From a virus, in IMG/VR virus record IMGVR_UViG_3300032308_001717, positions 1-43,697 of that record: 43,697 nt of DNA; one strand, given 5' to 3'. The position numbers were made by a program, and so were the translations under genes. The stretch's first letter is position 1; each line of letters starts with the position of its first letter. Shown here piece after piece: positions 22,277 to 30,820 of this stretch. The notes under the pieces are model-generated. The model ran no database searches. It saw only the letters and a program-made list of their open reading frames with translations, and was not told the origin of the DNA.

Positions 22277-22812
22277 GCCACACCTGGCTGGCAAACTTTC
22301 CTTTGCCGCCATCCGTCAACGAGTATCTGATGCCGGTGGCGGGACAGTGGGCTGTTTCGAAGGCCGGCAAATCATACCGCAAGGGGCGGTTCGTAAAAAC
22401 AAAGCTCCATGTACAGTACCTAAACCGCTGTCAGATCTGGCGCGCACAGAACAGCGAGGCATTCGATAAAATAAAATCGGAGCTTCTGCGACTGCAGGCC
22501 CAAGCTCAGGCCAATGGGCAGCCATTCGCCCTCAGGGTAGACTGCTATTTTGCTTTTGAGCATTCGAGACTATGGAGCAAGGCCGGGGAGGCGAAGTCTT
22601 TGGATTCTGACAACCGACTCAAGCCCTGCCGAGATGCCTTGGCCAAACTGCTTTCAATTGACGATAAGTACTTTTTTAGCGGATTCTTTGAAAAAGTCTC
22701 TACCCACTCAAAGGATTTAGAGTGTGCATACCTGAAGATCAGCCTGATGACACCCCGATCACTGACAAACCTGAAAGATCAGATACGACAGGAAACGAGC
22801 CTGGCTACTTAG
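22273..22812 (+). CDS. rusA: RusA-type Holliday junction resolvase
   Basis: 179 residues from a GTG overlapping the previous TGA. The RusA signature is present: LPPSVNEYL at the start, then SLDSDNRLKPCRDAL (Asp111, Asp113, Asn114, Lys117, Asp121) and a SIDDKYF stretch (Asp130, Asp131). The enzyme resolves four-way junctions formed in replication and recombination before packaging, and works with the exonuclease/RecT pair. Length is somewhat above the 120-residue E. coli protein. Confidence 0.85.
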   Translation: MSHTWLANFPLPPSVNEYLMPVAGQWAVSKAGKSYRKGRFVKTKLHVQYLNRCQIWRAQNSEAFDKIKSELLRLQAQAQANGQPFALRVDCYFAFEHSRLWSKAGEAKSLDSDNRLKPCRDALAKLLSIDDKYFFSGFFEKVSTHSKDLECAYLKISLMTPRSLTNLKDQIRQETSLAT

Positions 22813-22814
22813 TC

Positions 22815-22940
22815 ATGAGAGTCATGGTGGGAGAGACGGTGCGCGTGGGAGAGATGACATTCTCGCTCAGAGCCACTAAGGCTGGATGTGCCAAAATCGC
22901 AGTGAAGGCCCCTCGGTCAGTTTCAATCCGCCGCGTCTAG
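22815..22940 (+). CDS. csrA: CsrA-like RNA-binding regulator
   Basis: 41 residues (MRVMVGETVRVG...). VGETVRVGEMTFSL matches the first strands of CsrA (VGESIVIGD..I), and KIAVKAPRSVSIRR matches its conserved IGIDAPKDV.VHR RNA-binding segment, including the conserved Arg. CsrA dimers bind GGA motifs in mRNA leaders. The usual first strand is short here and the C-terminal helix is missing. The ribosome-binding site is weak, and a longer GTG start (22722) within rusA would give an acidic N-terminal extension. Placed just before late genes. Confidence 0.7.
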   Translation: MRVMVGETVRVGEMTFSLRATKAGCAKIAVKAPRSVSIRRV

Positions 22941-22969
22941 AAGTACAGTATGCAGATGAGGAACATCGC

Positions 22970-23599
22970 ATGAGTCGCAAATTGATAGACGGGAAGCATC
23001 CAGTACCTCGGAAGGGCGCGAACCCAGGTGGTCGCCCGACTAAATTCGAAATCGATCCGGACCTAGTCCAACGCCTACGCCAGGCCATACTCATGGGAGC
23101 ACCGGTACTGACTGCCGCGGCACTTAATGACATCTCATACGACACGATGCGTTCATGGGTACTCAAGGGGAAGGAAAACCCAGAGTCTGAATATGGCGCG
23201 TTAATCAAGATACTGCAGAAGGCCATCGCCGAGTGGGAGATCAGGGATCTCTCTGTGCTAGATGCTCACGCTCTAGGGAGACCAGCAGAGTATGTACAGG
23301 AGCAAGTCGTTGTAGACGGTAAGCCTCTATTCGGTCCCGATGGTAAGCCCATCATGCGCATTGTGACGGATGCCGAGGGTCGCCCGATCATCAAACGATC
23401 TGAGATCAAATCGGACTGGCGTGCGGCTATGGAGCGGATGGCCAGGAGGAAGCCGAAGCAGTGGGGAGCCCGTCTGGGTATAGACCTCGATGCGGTCCTT
23501 ACGTTCGATAACAAAGAAAAAGAAGTGAACCCAAAAGAGGCCATGACATTCGAGCAGCGTATCGCCGAGGCCGTGCGCGAACTGGAGGACGAGGTATGA
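22970..23599 (+). CDS. Probable terminase small subunit / HTH protein
   Basis: 209 residues. PGGRPTKFEIDPDLVQRLRQAILMGAPVLTAAALNDISYDTMRSWV is a helix-turn-helix segment typical of phage terminase small subunits (residues about 15-65); the central and C-terminal parts are charged with a coiled look. GAGG precedes ATG 22970. The large subunit lies 3 kb downstream in the same direction, with DNA-processing genes in between. An alternative is a generic transcription factor. Confidence 0.65.
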   Translation: MSRKLIDGKHPVPRKGANPGGRPTKFEIDPDLVQRLRQAILMGAPVLTAAALNDISYDTMRSWVLKGKENPESEYGALIKILQKAIAEWEIRDLSVLDAHALGRPAEYVQEQVVVDGKPLFGPDGKPIMRIVTDAEGRPIIKRSEIKSDWRAAMERMARRKPKQWGARLGIDLDAVLTFDNKEKEVNPKEAMTFEQRIAEAVRELEDEV

Positions 23600-23811
23600 G
23601 ATATCGAGTGCAAACCAACGGGGTGTATTTCAGAGCACAGGCAAAACGCTGGATCTTTTGGGTAAGCCTCAGTCGGTGGTGCGACCGTGTGACGGCAGAA
23701 AAGATTATCGACAGTCACATCGAAGACAGAAAGCCATGGAGAACCTTATGGGAGGCCCATGAGTCCAAAATAGAGGGGAGAGTGGGAGACCATGAGTTTA
23801 GACAAACGTGA
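23596..23811 (+). CDS. Small hypothetical protein (71 aa)
   Basis: 71 residues, basic and Trp-rich (AKRWIFWVSLSRWCDRV), no family recognised. ATGA overlap with the preceding gene supports the start. It ends inside the next gene by 20 bp. Confidence 0.5.
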   Translation: MRYRVQTNGVYFRAQAKRWIFWVSLSRWCDRVTAEKIIDSHIEDRKPWRTLWEAHESKIEGRVGDHEFRQT

Positions 23812-24064
23812 GCTATTCGCGACTCAGATGAAAGCACACATGGAGAGGTTGACCGCCCAGCTTGCGGCATCGCTCTCCAAAGATAAGATGATGACCACCC
23901 TCGACGCAGTGGCTCTGGAGTCGATCCGTCTACAGATACCTGGGTGGGATCAGATGACCCTGGCGGCACTCCGCGAGGAGATTCGTACTCGTCGCGCTGC
24001 GGAACGTGATGCACTATCGTCGGCGTCGTGTCTCACTATGGGGACACTCAAGGAGATGAAATGA
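23792..24064 (+). CDS. Hypothetical helical protein (90 aa)
   Basis: 90 residues, helical and charged (ATQMKAHMERLTAQLAASLSKDKMMT), likely coiled coil. No family recognised. A purine-rich GAGAGTGGGAGA stretch precedes the ATG. It overlaps the Fis-type gene by 4 bp. Confidence 0.5.
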   Translation: MSLDKRELFATQMKAHMERLTAQLAASLSKDKMMTTLDAVALESIRLQIPGWDQMTLAALREEIRTRRAAERDALSSASCLTMGTLKEMK

Positions 24065-24456
24065 GAGCCACGTGCCAAAAATGCGGCAAAGAATTAAGCG
24101 TAGTCTGGGGGAGCCCGGGAGTCGCGTGCCCACTAGGGTGCGGTACTGCAGCAACGGCAGGGTCACTGATCCCGCCGACTGAGCGATATACGATAGCCGG
24201 AGACGGCACACGAATCCCAGACAGTGAACATCCGTTTCGCGGGCCTCAGAATGAGGCCGAGCCGATTTCGCCGATACTATCGCTAGACGACATGAACCGG
24301 AAGCATACCCTAGAGACGCTGGACCGGCTCCATGGGAACAAATCCGAGACGGCTAGGGTCCTCGGGATCACCGTCAGGACTCTATACAACTGGCTCAACA
24401 GGTGGAACGTCAGAGACAAATATGCCCAGCAGACCAGGCATCGCGGGAGCCCCTGA
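24061..24456 (+). CDS. Zinc-ribbon plus Fis-type HTH regulator
   Basis: 131 residues. An N-terminal zinc ribbon (Cys5, Cys8, Cys23, Cys27) and a C-terminal Fis/NtrC-type helix-turn-helix (about 82-114: TLETLDRLHGNKSETARVLGITVRTLYNWL) are joined by a polar linker. The Fis-type domain is the DNA-binding end of sigma-54 activators but there is no AAA+ domain. A late-gene regulator is plausible given that packaging and structural genes follow. Coupled by ATGA to the preceding gene. Confidence 0.7.
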   Translation: MRATCQKCGKELSVVWGSPGVACPLGCGTAATAGSLIPPTERYTIAGDGTRIPDSEHPFRGPQNEAEPISPILSLDDMNRKHTLETLDRLHGNKSETARVLGITVRTLYNWLNRWNVRDKYAQQTRHRGSP

Positions 24457-24737
24457 TGATCGTAGGCGTAGCGTTTTACAACCCGGAGACTCAAATGCTG
24501 GTCACGATGCCAAAGCCAAATCGACATAGCGACATCATCGGAAACCTCCATGCAATATCTGGTAAGCAGGTCGGCTCTCCGTGGAAACAGGGCTTCGTGA
24601 CGGACCAGGGTGAGTTTTTGAATCGGAACGAAGCTGCGCGCTATGTCGTCCGTGTAGGTCAAACGCTTACCCAGTACGCCCGTGACGAGTATATGACCCG
24701 GACTCTGACAACCCTGTACAGTGAGGACCTCTGGTGA
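24456..24737 (+). CDS. Hypothetical protein (93 aa)
   Basis: 93 residues (MIVGVAFYNPETQMLVTMPKPNRHSD...), reminiscent of small phage proteins with a 'GFVTDQGEFLNRNEAARYV' stretch seen in uncharacterised NUDIX-adjacent or capsid-neighbour families, but not assignable. Stop/start overlap on both sides. Confidence 0.5.
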   Translation: MIVGVAFYNPETQMLVTMPKPNRHSDIIGNLHAISGKQVGSPWKQGFVTDQGEFLNRNEAARYVVRVGQTLTQYARDEYMTRTLTTLYSEDLW

Positions 24738-25507
24738 AGCGCCCAGTGCTTAGATATTTCGGTGGCAAGTATCTGCTGGCTCCGTGGATCGTGAGTCACT
24801 TCCCCGCGCATCGCGTGTATGTCGAGCCTTTCGCTGGAGCGGCATCGGTCCTCATGCGCAAAGAGCGGTCCAAAGTAGAGGTCTGGAATGACCTTGATGA
24901 TTCGGTGTATCATCTTTTCAAACTGCTGCGTGACGGTCGGGGCCCAGAGCTGGAGCAGGCCCTCCGGCTCACGCCCTACAGCCGCAGAGAGTTCGAGCTG
25001 TCCGGCTCGCCACATCCTGACCCACTAGAGAGTGCCCGTCGCCTCATAATCAGATCATTCATGGGGTTCGGTGGGGATGCTGTCGGCAGCGCGAGCACCG
25101 GCTTTAGGTCGTGCTCGAATCAGTCGAACCGTGCGCCGGCCCTAGACTGGATCAACTACCCAGCCGCGATTCAGGGGTTTATCGGCAGGCTGCAGGGGGT
25201 CGTCATCGAGAACAAAAATGCGTTCGAGGTGATGTGGCAGCACGACTCTGACACCACGCTTCACTATGTGGATCCGCCGTACCACCCGGAGGCGCGCTCG
25301 AAGCGCCAGCGGTACAAGCACGAGATGTTCGACCACGACGAGCTGCTGGCGAAACTGCCGGCCCTCAAGGGGAAGGTGATCCTCAGCGGGTACCACTGCC
25401 CGACGTACGATCGATGGGCCGAGCATCATGGTTGGAGATCCGTGGAGCGTTCTGCCCGAGCTGATGGCGCGAAGAAAACCACCGAGGTCCTATGGATGAA
25501 CTTTTAG
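24734..25507 (+). CDS. D12-class N6-adenine DNA methyltransferase
   Basis: 257 residues from a GTG overlapping the previous TGA. FGGK (9-12), EPFAGAASV (31-39) and DPPY (180-183) are the SAM-binding and catalytic motifs of Dam-type D12 methylases in canonical order. The product would methylate adenine, perhaps in GATC, as protection from host restriction or to regulate transcription. Specificity cannot be read from sequence. Confidence 0.9.
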   Translation: MKRPVLRYFGGKYLLAPWIVSHFPAHRVYVEPFAGAASVLMRKERSKVEVWNDLDDSVYHLFKLLRDGRGPELEQALRLTPYSRREFELSGSPHPDPLESARRLIIRSFMGFGGDAVGSASTGFRSCSNQSNRAPALDWINYPAAIQGFIGRLQGVVIENKNAFEVMWQHDSDTTLHYVDPPYHPEARSKRQRYKHEMFDHDELLAKLPALKGKVILSGYHCPTYDRWAEHHGWRSVERSARADGAKKTTEVLWMNF

Positions 25508-25830
25508 GGGATAAATTATGCGATAGATGCGGTTCCATGATGACCCGTAAGAGGTACGGGAAGCGCCTAGAAGATGCTGGAGTTTTCAGAAAGCGTCGCT
25601 TCTGTTCTCTGTCGTGTGCGAACAAACGTGGGAACTGGGGAAGCTCGAGCGCGGCGAGGCATAGGGCGTCTCAAAAATTTCGCAGGGATTACTGTGAAGA
25701 ATGTGGGCAGAAGGATCACCTGCACGTTCACCACGTCGACGAGAACCATCACAATAATGACCCGAGCAACTTAAAAACCCTATGTCCACGATGCCACAAA
25801 CTAGCTCACATGGAGGTGCGCAATGCATGA
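25492..25830 (+). CDS. HNH endonuclease with zinc sites
   Basis: 112 residues. N-terminal CDRCG and CSLSCANKRG form one zinc site. DYCEECG, HVHHVDENHHNND, and LCPRCHKLAH form the HNH core with its own zinc pairs. It overlaps the methylase by 16 bp. HNH proteins near terL often assist cos-type packaging or are homing nucleases; its colocation with a methylase could also mimic a restriction pair. Confidence 0.82.
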   Translation: MDELLGDKLCDRCGSMMTRKRYGKRLEDAGVFRKRRFCSLSCANKRGNWGSSSAARHRASQKFRRDYCEECGQKDHLHVHHVDENHHNNDPSNLKTLCPRCHKLAHMEVRNA

Positions 25831-26587
25831 GTCAGAGGTGGACACATATCCAAGGTGGCCACGTCAGGGGCAGGTCATCGGGTGGTGGTCTGCCGGAGTG
25901 ACGTCTGCCGTGGCGATCAAGATGGCGCTCGACTCCGGGCTGCGAGTGGTACCTATCTATTTCGATACCGGATCATCTCACCCCGACAACGCGAGGTTTC
26001 TGGCCGACTGCGAGCGATGGTACGGTACCCAGATCATAACTTTTAAGCACCCCAGATATACCGACGTCATGGACGTAGTACGCAAAGAGCGATACCTCAA
26101 CGGGCCCAGCGGAGCCAAATGCACTGGAGTCCTGAAAAAAGAGGTCCGGCAGGCCATAGAGCGGTGGATGCCATACGACGCGCAGATATTTGGGTTTGAG
26201 TTTGAAAAGAAGGAGATGGCCCGGGCTGTCCGATTCGTGGAGCAGTACCCGACGGCTAAGGCGACGTTCCCGCTGATCGACCGCCAGCTCACGAAGGCAA
26301 ACTGCCTCTATCTCCTGGAGTCCGCTGGCATCGCAAAACCAGCCATGTACACGCAGGGCTACCACAACAACAACTGCATCGGATGCGTCAAAGGTGGGAT
26401 GGGGTACTGGAATAAAATCAGAGTCGACTACCCGGCAGTCTTCGATGAGATGGCGAAGGCGGAGCGGGACATCGGCCACAGCTGTATCAAAGGAGTGTAC
26501 CTCGATACTCTCGAATCTGACCGTGGGCACTACCCGACAGAGATTACTCCCGAGTGTGGAGTTTTCTGCCCGGTGGAGGAGCCATAG
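25823..26587 (+). CDS. PAPS-reductase-family protein
   Basis: 254 residues. The PP-loop is WSAGVTSAV (22-30, SxGxxS form). A GAKCTGVLKKEV stretch, NNNCIGCVKGGMGYW and a C-terminal VFCPVEEP provide a four-Cys set as in iron-sulfur PAPS/APS reductase relatives. Phage members of this family are common and are linked to sulfur transfer or nucleotide thiolation rather than assimilation. It sits between HNH and terL, near methylase and ParB/Mom genes, so a DNA modification role is possible but unproved. Confidence 0.75.
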   Translation: MHESEVDTYPRWPRQGQVIGWWSAGVTSAVAIKMALDSGLRVVPIYFDTGSSHPDNARFLADCERWYGTQIITFKHPRYTDVMDVVRKERYLNGPSGAKCTGVLKKEVRQAIERWMPYDAQIFGFEFEKKEMARAVRFVEQYPTAKATFPLIDRQLTKANCLYLLESAGIAKPAMYTQGYHNNNCIGCVKGGMGYWNKIRVDYPAVFDEMAKAERDIGHSCIKGVYLDTLESDRGHYPTEITPECGVFCPVEEP

Positions 26588-28168
26588 GTGGATGAGTTTA
26601 AATCGGCGGCCGCAAAGGCCAAATGCAATGACTCCCACCTATTCTTCACCCGCTACTTTTTTAAGCAGAGGCAGGGCGCCAAATTCTTAGTAAACTGGCA
26701 CCACCACTATCTGTCCGACGAGCTGGAGAAGGTCTACACCGGAGAGACCGAGAACCTGCTGGTCAACGTCCCGCCAGGGTCCTCGAAGACTGAGATGGTC
26801 GTGGTCAATTTTGTTGCCCGGGGCCTGGCCCGAAACCCGCGCGCCCGCTTCCTCCACCTGTGCGGATCCAACGACCTAGCGAAACAAAACTCACAGAATG
26901 CCCGGGAGATCGTGACCTCGGACGAGTACCAGGCGCTTTGGCCGATGGCGCTCGCTACGGACACAAAGGCAAAGGCCCGCTGGAATATCATGCAGGACGA
27001 CCGTCTCGCTGGTGGGCTGTATGCGACATCCCTAGGTGGTCAGATCACCGGGTTCCGTGCCGGCCACATGGCTCCGAACTTTCAGGGAGCCATCATCATC
27101 GATGACCCGGTCAAGCCGGAGTTCATGTACTCGAAAACCAAAATGGACGCGGCGAATCGTACCCTGATGACCACGGTCAAATCCCGCCGAGCGAAGCCCA
27201 AGACGCCGATCATCCTCATCATGCAGCGCATCTCGGAGAACGATCCCACGGCCTTCGTCCTGTCCGGTGGGCTGCAAGTCAAAGTGAAGCACGTCATCAT
27301 CCCGGCACTGCTGACCGATGAGTGGGTGGTCGAGAATATCCCGCCAAAGTACCACGACATGATCGACCGCTCGGTGCGCGATCCCAAGGGACGGTTTAGC
27401 TATTGGGAGTTTAAGGAGCCGTTGACTGAGCTACTGGCCATGGAGGCCGGAGAAGGTGTGGATGCCCAAGGTGGCCGGATCAGCCGCCACGTCTTCACCT
27501 CCCAGTATCAACAGGCGCCGCGAGCTCTGGGCGGTAACATCATCAAGTCTGCGATGTTCGTCCGCTACACGATCACCCCGAAAATTAAGTACCGGATGAT
27601 CTACGCCGACACCGCGCAGAAAACAAAAGAGGCAAATGACTACTCGGTCTTCCAATGCTGGGGTATGGGCGAGGACCACAGGATCTACCTGCTCGATCAA
27701 ATCCGCGGCAAATGGGAGGCCCCAGATCTGCTGAATCGCGCGCGAGCTTTCTGGGCGAAGCACTCAGCTTTGAATGGAGACCAGTGGGGGCACCTGCGGC
27801 AGATGAAGCCGGAGGACAAGTCGAGCGGCACCGGTCTGATCCAGCAGCTCCGTACCGGTGAGCCGCGCCTCGGCATCCCACCGATCCCCGTCCCCAAAGA
27901 GGGTGAGGCGCTGGTTCGAAACAAAGATAAGTTGACCAGGGTAATGGATGGGCTCCCATACTTAGATCTCGGTCAGGTGTGTATTCCTGCTGACGCACCG
28001 TGGGTGAACGACTACATTGAGGAGCACGAGGCCTTCACCCCGGACGATTCGCACGCTTTCGACGATCAGGTGGATGCAACGATGGACGCTATTGATGATA
28101 TGCTGTCAAATAATAACATACTGAAAACGTGGGAGAGGCTCGCAAATGGACAACAAAACCCTGGCTGA
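26588..28168 (+). CDS. terL: Terminase large subunit
   Basis: 526 residues from a GTG. ATPase: PPGSSKT (62-68) Walker A, AIIIDDPV (168-175) Walker B. Nuclease domain: IYADTAQ with Asp341, YLLDQIRG with Asp370, and HAFDDQVDA near residue 495. It cuts and pumps DNA into the prohead. Order matches Gp17/T4-like and headful-type terminases, which could explain the circular permutation implied by the overlap at the window ends. Confidence 0.92.
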   Translation: MDEFKSAAAKAKCNDSHLFFTRYFFKQRQGAKFLVNWHHHYLSDELEKVYTGETENLLVNVPPGSSKTEMVVVNFVARGLARNPRARFLHLCGSNDLAKQNSQNAREIVTSDEYQALWPMALATDTKAKARWNIMQDDRLAGGLYATSLGGQITGFRAGHMAPNFQGAIIIDDPVKPEFMYSKTKMDAANRTLMTTVKSRRAKPKTPIILIMQRISENDPTAFVLSGGLQVKVKHVIIPALLTDEWVVENIPPKYHDMIDRSVRDPKGRFSYWEFKEPLTELLAMEAGEGVDAQGGRISRHVFTSQYQQAPRALGGNIIKSAMFVRYTITPKIKYRMIYADTAQKTKEANDYSVFQCWGMGEDHRIYLLDQIRGKWEAPDLLNRARAFWAKHSALNGDQWGHLRQMKPEDKSSGTGLIQQLRTGEPRLGIPPIPVPKEGEALVRNKDKLTRVMDGLPYLDLGQVCIPADAPWVNDYIEEHEAFTPDDSHAFDDQVDATMDAIDDMLSNNNILKTWERLANGQQNPG

Positions 28169-28313
28169 TGCTGAAAAGGGCGCACTGATCGCCGCATGTA
28201 AAGCGCACCCGACGTCGCAGGCAATCGCCAACGCTCTAGGGGTCTCGCGCGCGACCCTCTACCGACTACTCAAAAAGCACGGACTGACTCGTCCCGAGGT
28301 CACCAATGGCTGA
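28146..28313 (+). CDS. Small helix-turn-helix protein (55 aa)
   Basis: 55 residues. ALIAACKAHPTSQAIANALGVSRATLYRLLKKHGL is a compact Fis/Hin-type helix-turn-helix. It starts inside terL and overlaps the portal start by 8 bp. A second short HTH beside terminase could regulate late transcription or bind DNA during packaging. Absent from most comparable clusters I know. Confidence 0.65.
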   Translation: MDNKTLADAEKGALIAACKAHPTSQAIANALGVSRATLYRLLKKHGLTRPEVTNG

Positions 28314-29769
28314 TGAGTCGCAGATGTTTTCGACTGCCGACGCAAAGTCTGCGCGCACCGTAGACGGGTTCGACAATTTCGTCTCGCGCCTCGGCCTGAA
28401 CAACAACAATACGCTGAGTGCCGGGCTGTACATTTTCAACCTGATGACTCGAAACCGCATCCAGCTGGAGGCCGCTTACCGTGGCTCGTGGATCGTCGGC
28501 CAGGTGATCGATACCGTCGCCGAGGACATGACTCGCGCCGGGATCAGTATCACCACAAACGAGGCCGAGGACGACATCAAGGATTTGCAGGCTGCCATCC
28601 AGCGGCTCCAGATCTGGTCCAGCCTCAGACAGAAAACAAAGTGGGAGCGTCTCTACGGAGGAGCTCTTGCGGTCATGGACATCGAGGGCCAGGACCTAGC
28701 GACTCCTCTCAAAATCGACACGGTCACGAAGGGTCAGTTCCGCGGCCTCCAGGTCTACGATCGATGGCAGCTAAACCCCGATCTAACTCGCACAATCCAG
28801 CATGGCCCGGACATGGGCCTCCCAGAATTTTACAACATCGTGACCACTGAGACCGGCATCGAGCCAGTTCTGCCGACCGCGACCGGCCAGATCAATGTCC
28901 ACCACTCTAGGGTCATCCGCGGCATCGGTATCGAGTTGCCCTATTTTCAGGCAATCACTGAGATGATGTGGGGTGAGTCGGTCCTAGAGCGTCTCTGGGA
29001 TCGGCTGATCGCGTTTGACTCTGTCACCATGTCCACCGCGAATCTAGTCGAGCGGGCCAACAACCGCACCATCGGTGTCGCTGGGTATCGCGAGATCATC
29101 GCTGCTGGAGGCAAGGCCAAAGAGGGTCTAGCCGCCATGTTCGAGGCTATGCGTGAATTTCAGACCAACGAGGGCATGACCGTCATGGACAAGGAGGACA
29201 CGTTTCAGACCACGAACTACACGTTCAGCGGTCTAGGGGACGTCCTGCTCCAGTTCGGCCAGCAGCTCTCCGGTGCGTCTCAGATCCCCCTGGTCCGGCT
29301 ATTTGGCCAGTCGCCTGCCGGCCTGAGTGCCACGGGCGAGAGCGACCTACGGATGTACTACGACAACGTCAACGCTCAGCAGGAAAGCCGACTCCGCCCA
29401 GGCTGGACAGTGATGCTCCACGTACTCTGGCGCTCAGTTTTTGATAAGGCTGCGCCTGGTGACCTAGAATTTACTTTCACGCCTCTATGGCAGATGTCCG
29501 CCATGGACAAGGTCACGATCGCCAAAACTAAAACGGAGACCATCGTCGGAGCCTTCGAGGGTGGGCTGATTGATCGTGCGACAGCCATGAAGGAGCTTCG
29601 CGCGAGCTCTGCCGAAACTGGACTGTTCTCGAACATCAGCGACGAGGACGTCCAAGAGGCCGAGCAGGAACTGCCACCCGAGGCCCCGATCCCTGAGGAC
29701 ATCGACGATCCGCAGCCAGTCGGTGATTCAAAGTCGTGGTACCGATTCCTCCAGAAGAAAATAAAGTGA
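28306..29769 (+). CDS. Portal protein (DUF1073-type)
   Basis: 487 residues. The DUF1073 portal signature is visible in AAYRGSWIVGQVIDTVAEDMTRAGI (about 53-78), YDRWQLNPD, and LVRLFGQSPAGLSATGESDLRMYYDNV (about 332-358). It forms the dodecameric vertex for DNA passage. An acidic C-terminal tail (about 450-475) may touch DNA or terminase. Confidence 0.88.
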   Translation: MADESQMFSTADAKSARTVDGFDNFVSRLGLNNNNTLSAGLYIFNLMTRNRIQLEAAYRGSWIVGQVIDTVAEDMTRAGISITTNEAEDDIKDLQAAIQRLQIWSSLRQKTKWERLYGGALAVMDIEGQDLATPLKIDTVTKGQFRGLQVYDRWQLNPDLTRTIQHGPDMGLPEFYNIVTTETGIEPVLPTATGQINVHHSRVIRGIGIELPYFQAITEMMWGESVLERLWDRLIAFDSVTMSTANLVERANNRTIGVAGYREIIAAGGKAKEGLAAMFEAMREFQTNEGMTVMDKEDTFQTTNYTFSGLGDVLLQFGQQLSGASQIPLVRLFGQSPAGLSATGESDLRMYYDNVNAQQESRLRPGWTVMLHVLWRSVFDKAAPGDLEFTFTPLWQMSAMDKVTIAKTKTETIVGAFEGGLIDRATAMKELRASSAETGLFSNISDEDVQEAEQELPPEAPIPEDIDDPQPVGDSKSWYRFLQKKIK

Positions 29770-29886
29770 CGAGGATGGGTGACTGCCCAGTATGTGCTCA
29801 TCCGATAAGCATGGACTGGCAGTGCTGAAACCCAGACTGCCCGTTAAATACGCAACTAAGTCCGACGGAACATAAGGTACAATCGC
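29770..29886. other. 117-nt gap between portal and head gene
   Basis: No gene is confidently present. A 20-codon frame from GTG 29767 with a CPVC motif is too short to support. GGCAGT and ACTGCC form a 6-bp dyad around 29818-29843 without a T-run. The upstream ribosome-binding site of the next gene is weak (AAGG). Confidence 0.4.
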
Positions 29887-30762
29887 ATGGTGAGCAGGAC
29901 GATCCGCAGCCTCTCGTTTGACGCACGGAAAGCTGATCGCGAGAGAACAAAGCAAAAGTACAAGGCCAGCTCGAATGCCGAGCGGGAGTTCTATCGCGCT
30001 TTGAAGCGGGTTGCAGAGCAGTCCGGCCACATCGTAGACGCCTACACATCGGGCGCCAAAATCATAGACCTGCAAAAGATGACAAAGGCTTTAGAGGACT
30101 ACTCTCAGCGGCTAGGCCCCTGGGCGACTCGACAGTCAGCTAAACTCCTGGAGCAGGTGTCCAGATCGAATCAGCGTGCATACAATAATCAGTCGAAGGC
30201 GATGGGGCGGGCTCTCCGCGCCGGCGTCGCAGAGAGTGAGACTGGCCGGGTCGCCATCGCCTTACTTAACGAGCAGGTCGCACTCATCAAATCGCTACCG
30301 ATCGAGGCTGGACTCCGAGCACAGAGGATCGCCGCGGAGAACTTTCTAAAAGGTACTCGGGCCGAGGTGGATCCGCAGACCGTAGAGAGATTCCTGCGCG
30401 AACGTCGATACATGATCGAGATGAACAATCTGTTTGCCGAGCAGGCCGGCACTGAGCAGTTCGCCGAAGAAATGGAGCGGTCCACAGAGGTCGCGGTCAA
30501 CCGTGCGAAACTGATCGCCAGGACAGAGACAGCCCGGGCGAATGCATCCTTTGTTCAAGCGCGGGCCATTGCCGTAGGGGTCACTCATTATATATGGAGG
30601 ACCACCATGGACGGGGCCGAGCGAGACTCCCATGCCGAAATGAACACCGAAAAAGTCGCCTACGCAGAGCCGCCCCGTCTCAGTGATGGGACAGTCGGAC
30701 ATGCCGGAACCTTTCCGAACTGCCGATGCTGGCAGGATCCGGTTTTGCCAGACATCGATTAG
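29887..30762 (+). CDS. Head morphogenesis protein (Mu gpF / SPP1 gp7-like)
   Basis: 291 residues. The C-terminal domain has ARTETARANASFVQARAIAVGVTHYIWRTTMDGAERDSHAEMN and FPNCRCWQDPV, the classic Mu gpF/phage head morphogenesis signature (His, Asp, Cys-x-Cys). The N-terminal half is helical. It is a minor head protein bound near the portal. ATG 29887 precedes a basic start. Confidence 0.85.
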   Translation: MVSRTIRSLSFDARKADRERTKQKYKASSNAEREFYRALKRVAEQSGHIVDAYTSGAKIIDLQKMTKALEDYSQRLGPWATRQSAKLLEQVSRSNQRAYNNQSKAMGRALRAGVAESETGRVAIALLNEQVALIKSLPIEAGLRAQRIAAENFLKGTRAEVDPQTVERFLRERRYMIEMNNLFAEQAGTEQFAEEMERSTEVAVNRAKLIARTETARANASFVQARAIAVGVTHYIWRTTMDGAERDSHAEMNTEKVAYAEPPRLSDGTVGHAGTFPNCRCWQDPVLPDID

Positions 30763-30820
30763 GACTTGCGACCGTTGATTGATTCGTTCAAGATGATGCT
30801 TTGAAACCCAAGGAGACAAT

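Noticed and set aside
25973-26638. 221-codon minus-strand frame
   Set aside because: Lies fully opposite the PAPS-reductase-like gene and terL start; a shadow of real codons without a ribosome-binding site.
29767-29829. 20-codon GTG frame with CPVC motif
   Set aside because: Too short and without a ribosome-binding site of its own; coupling to the portal stop is the only support.
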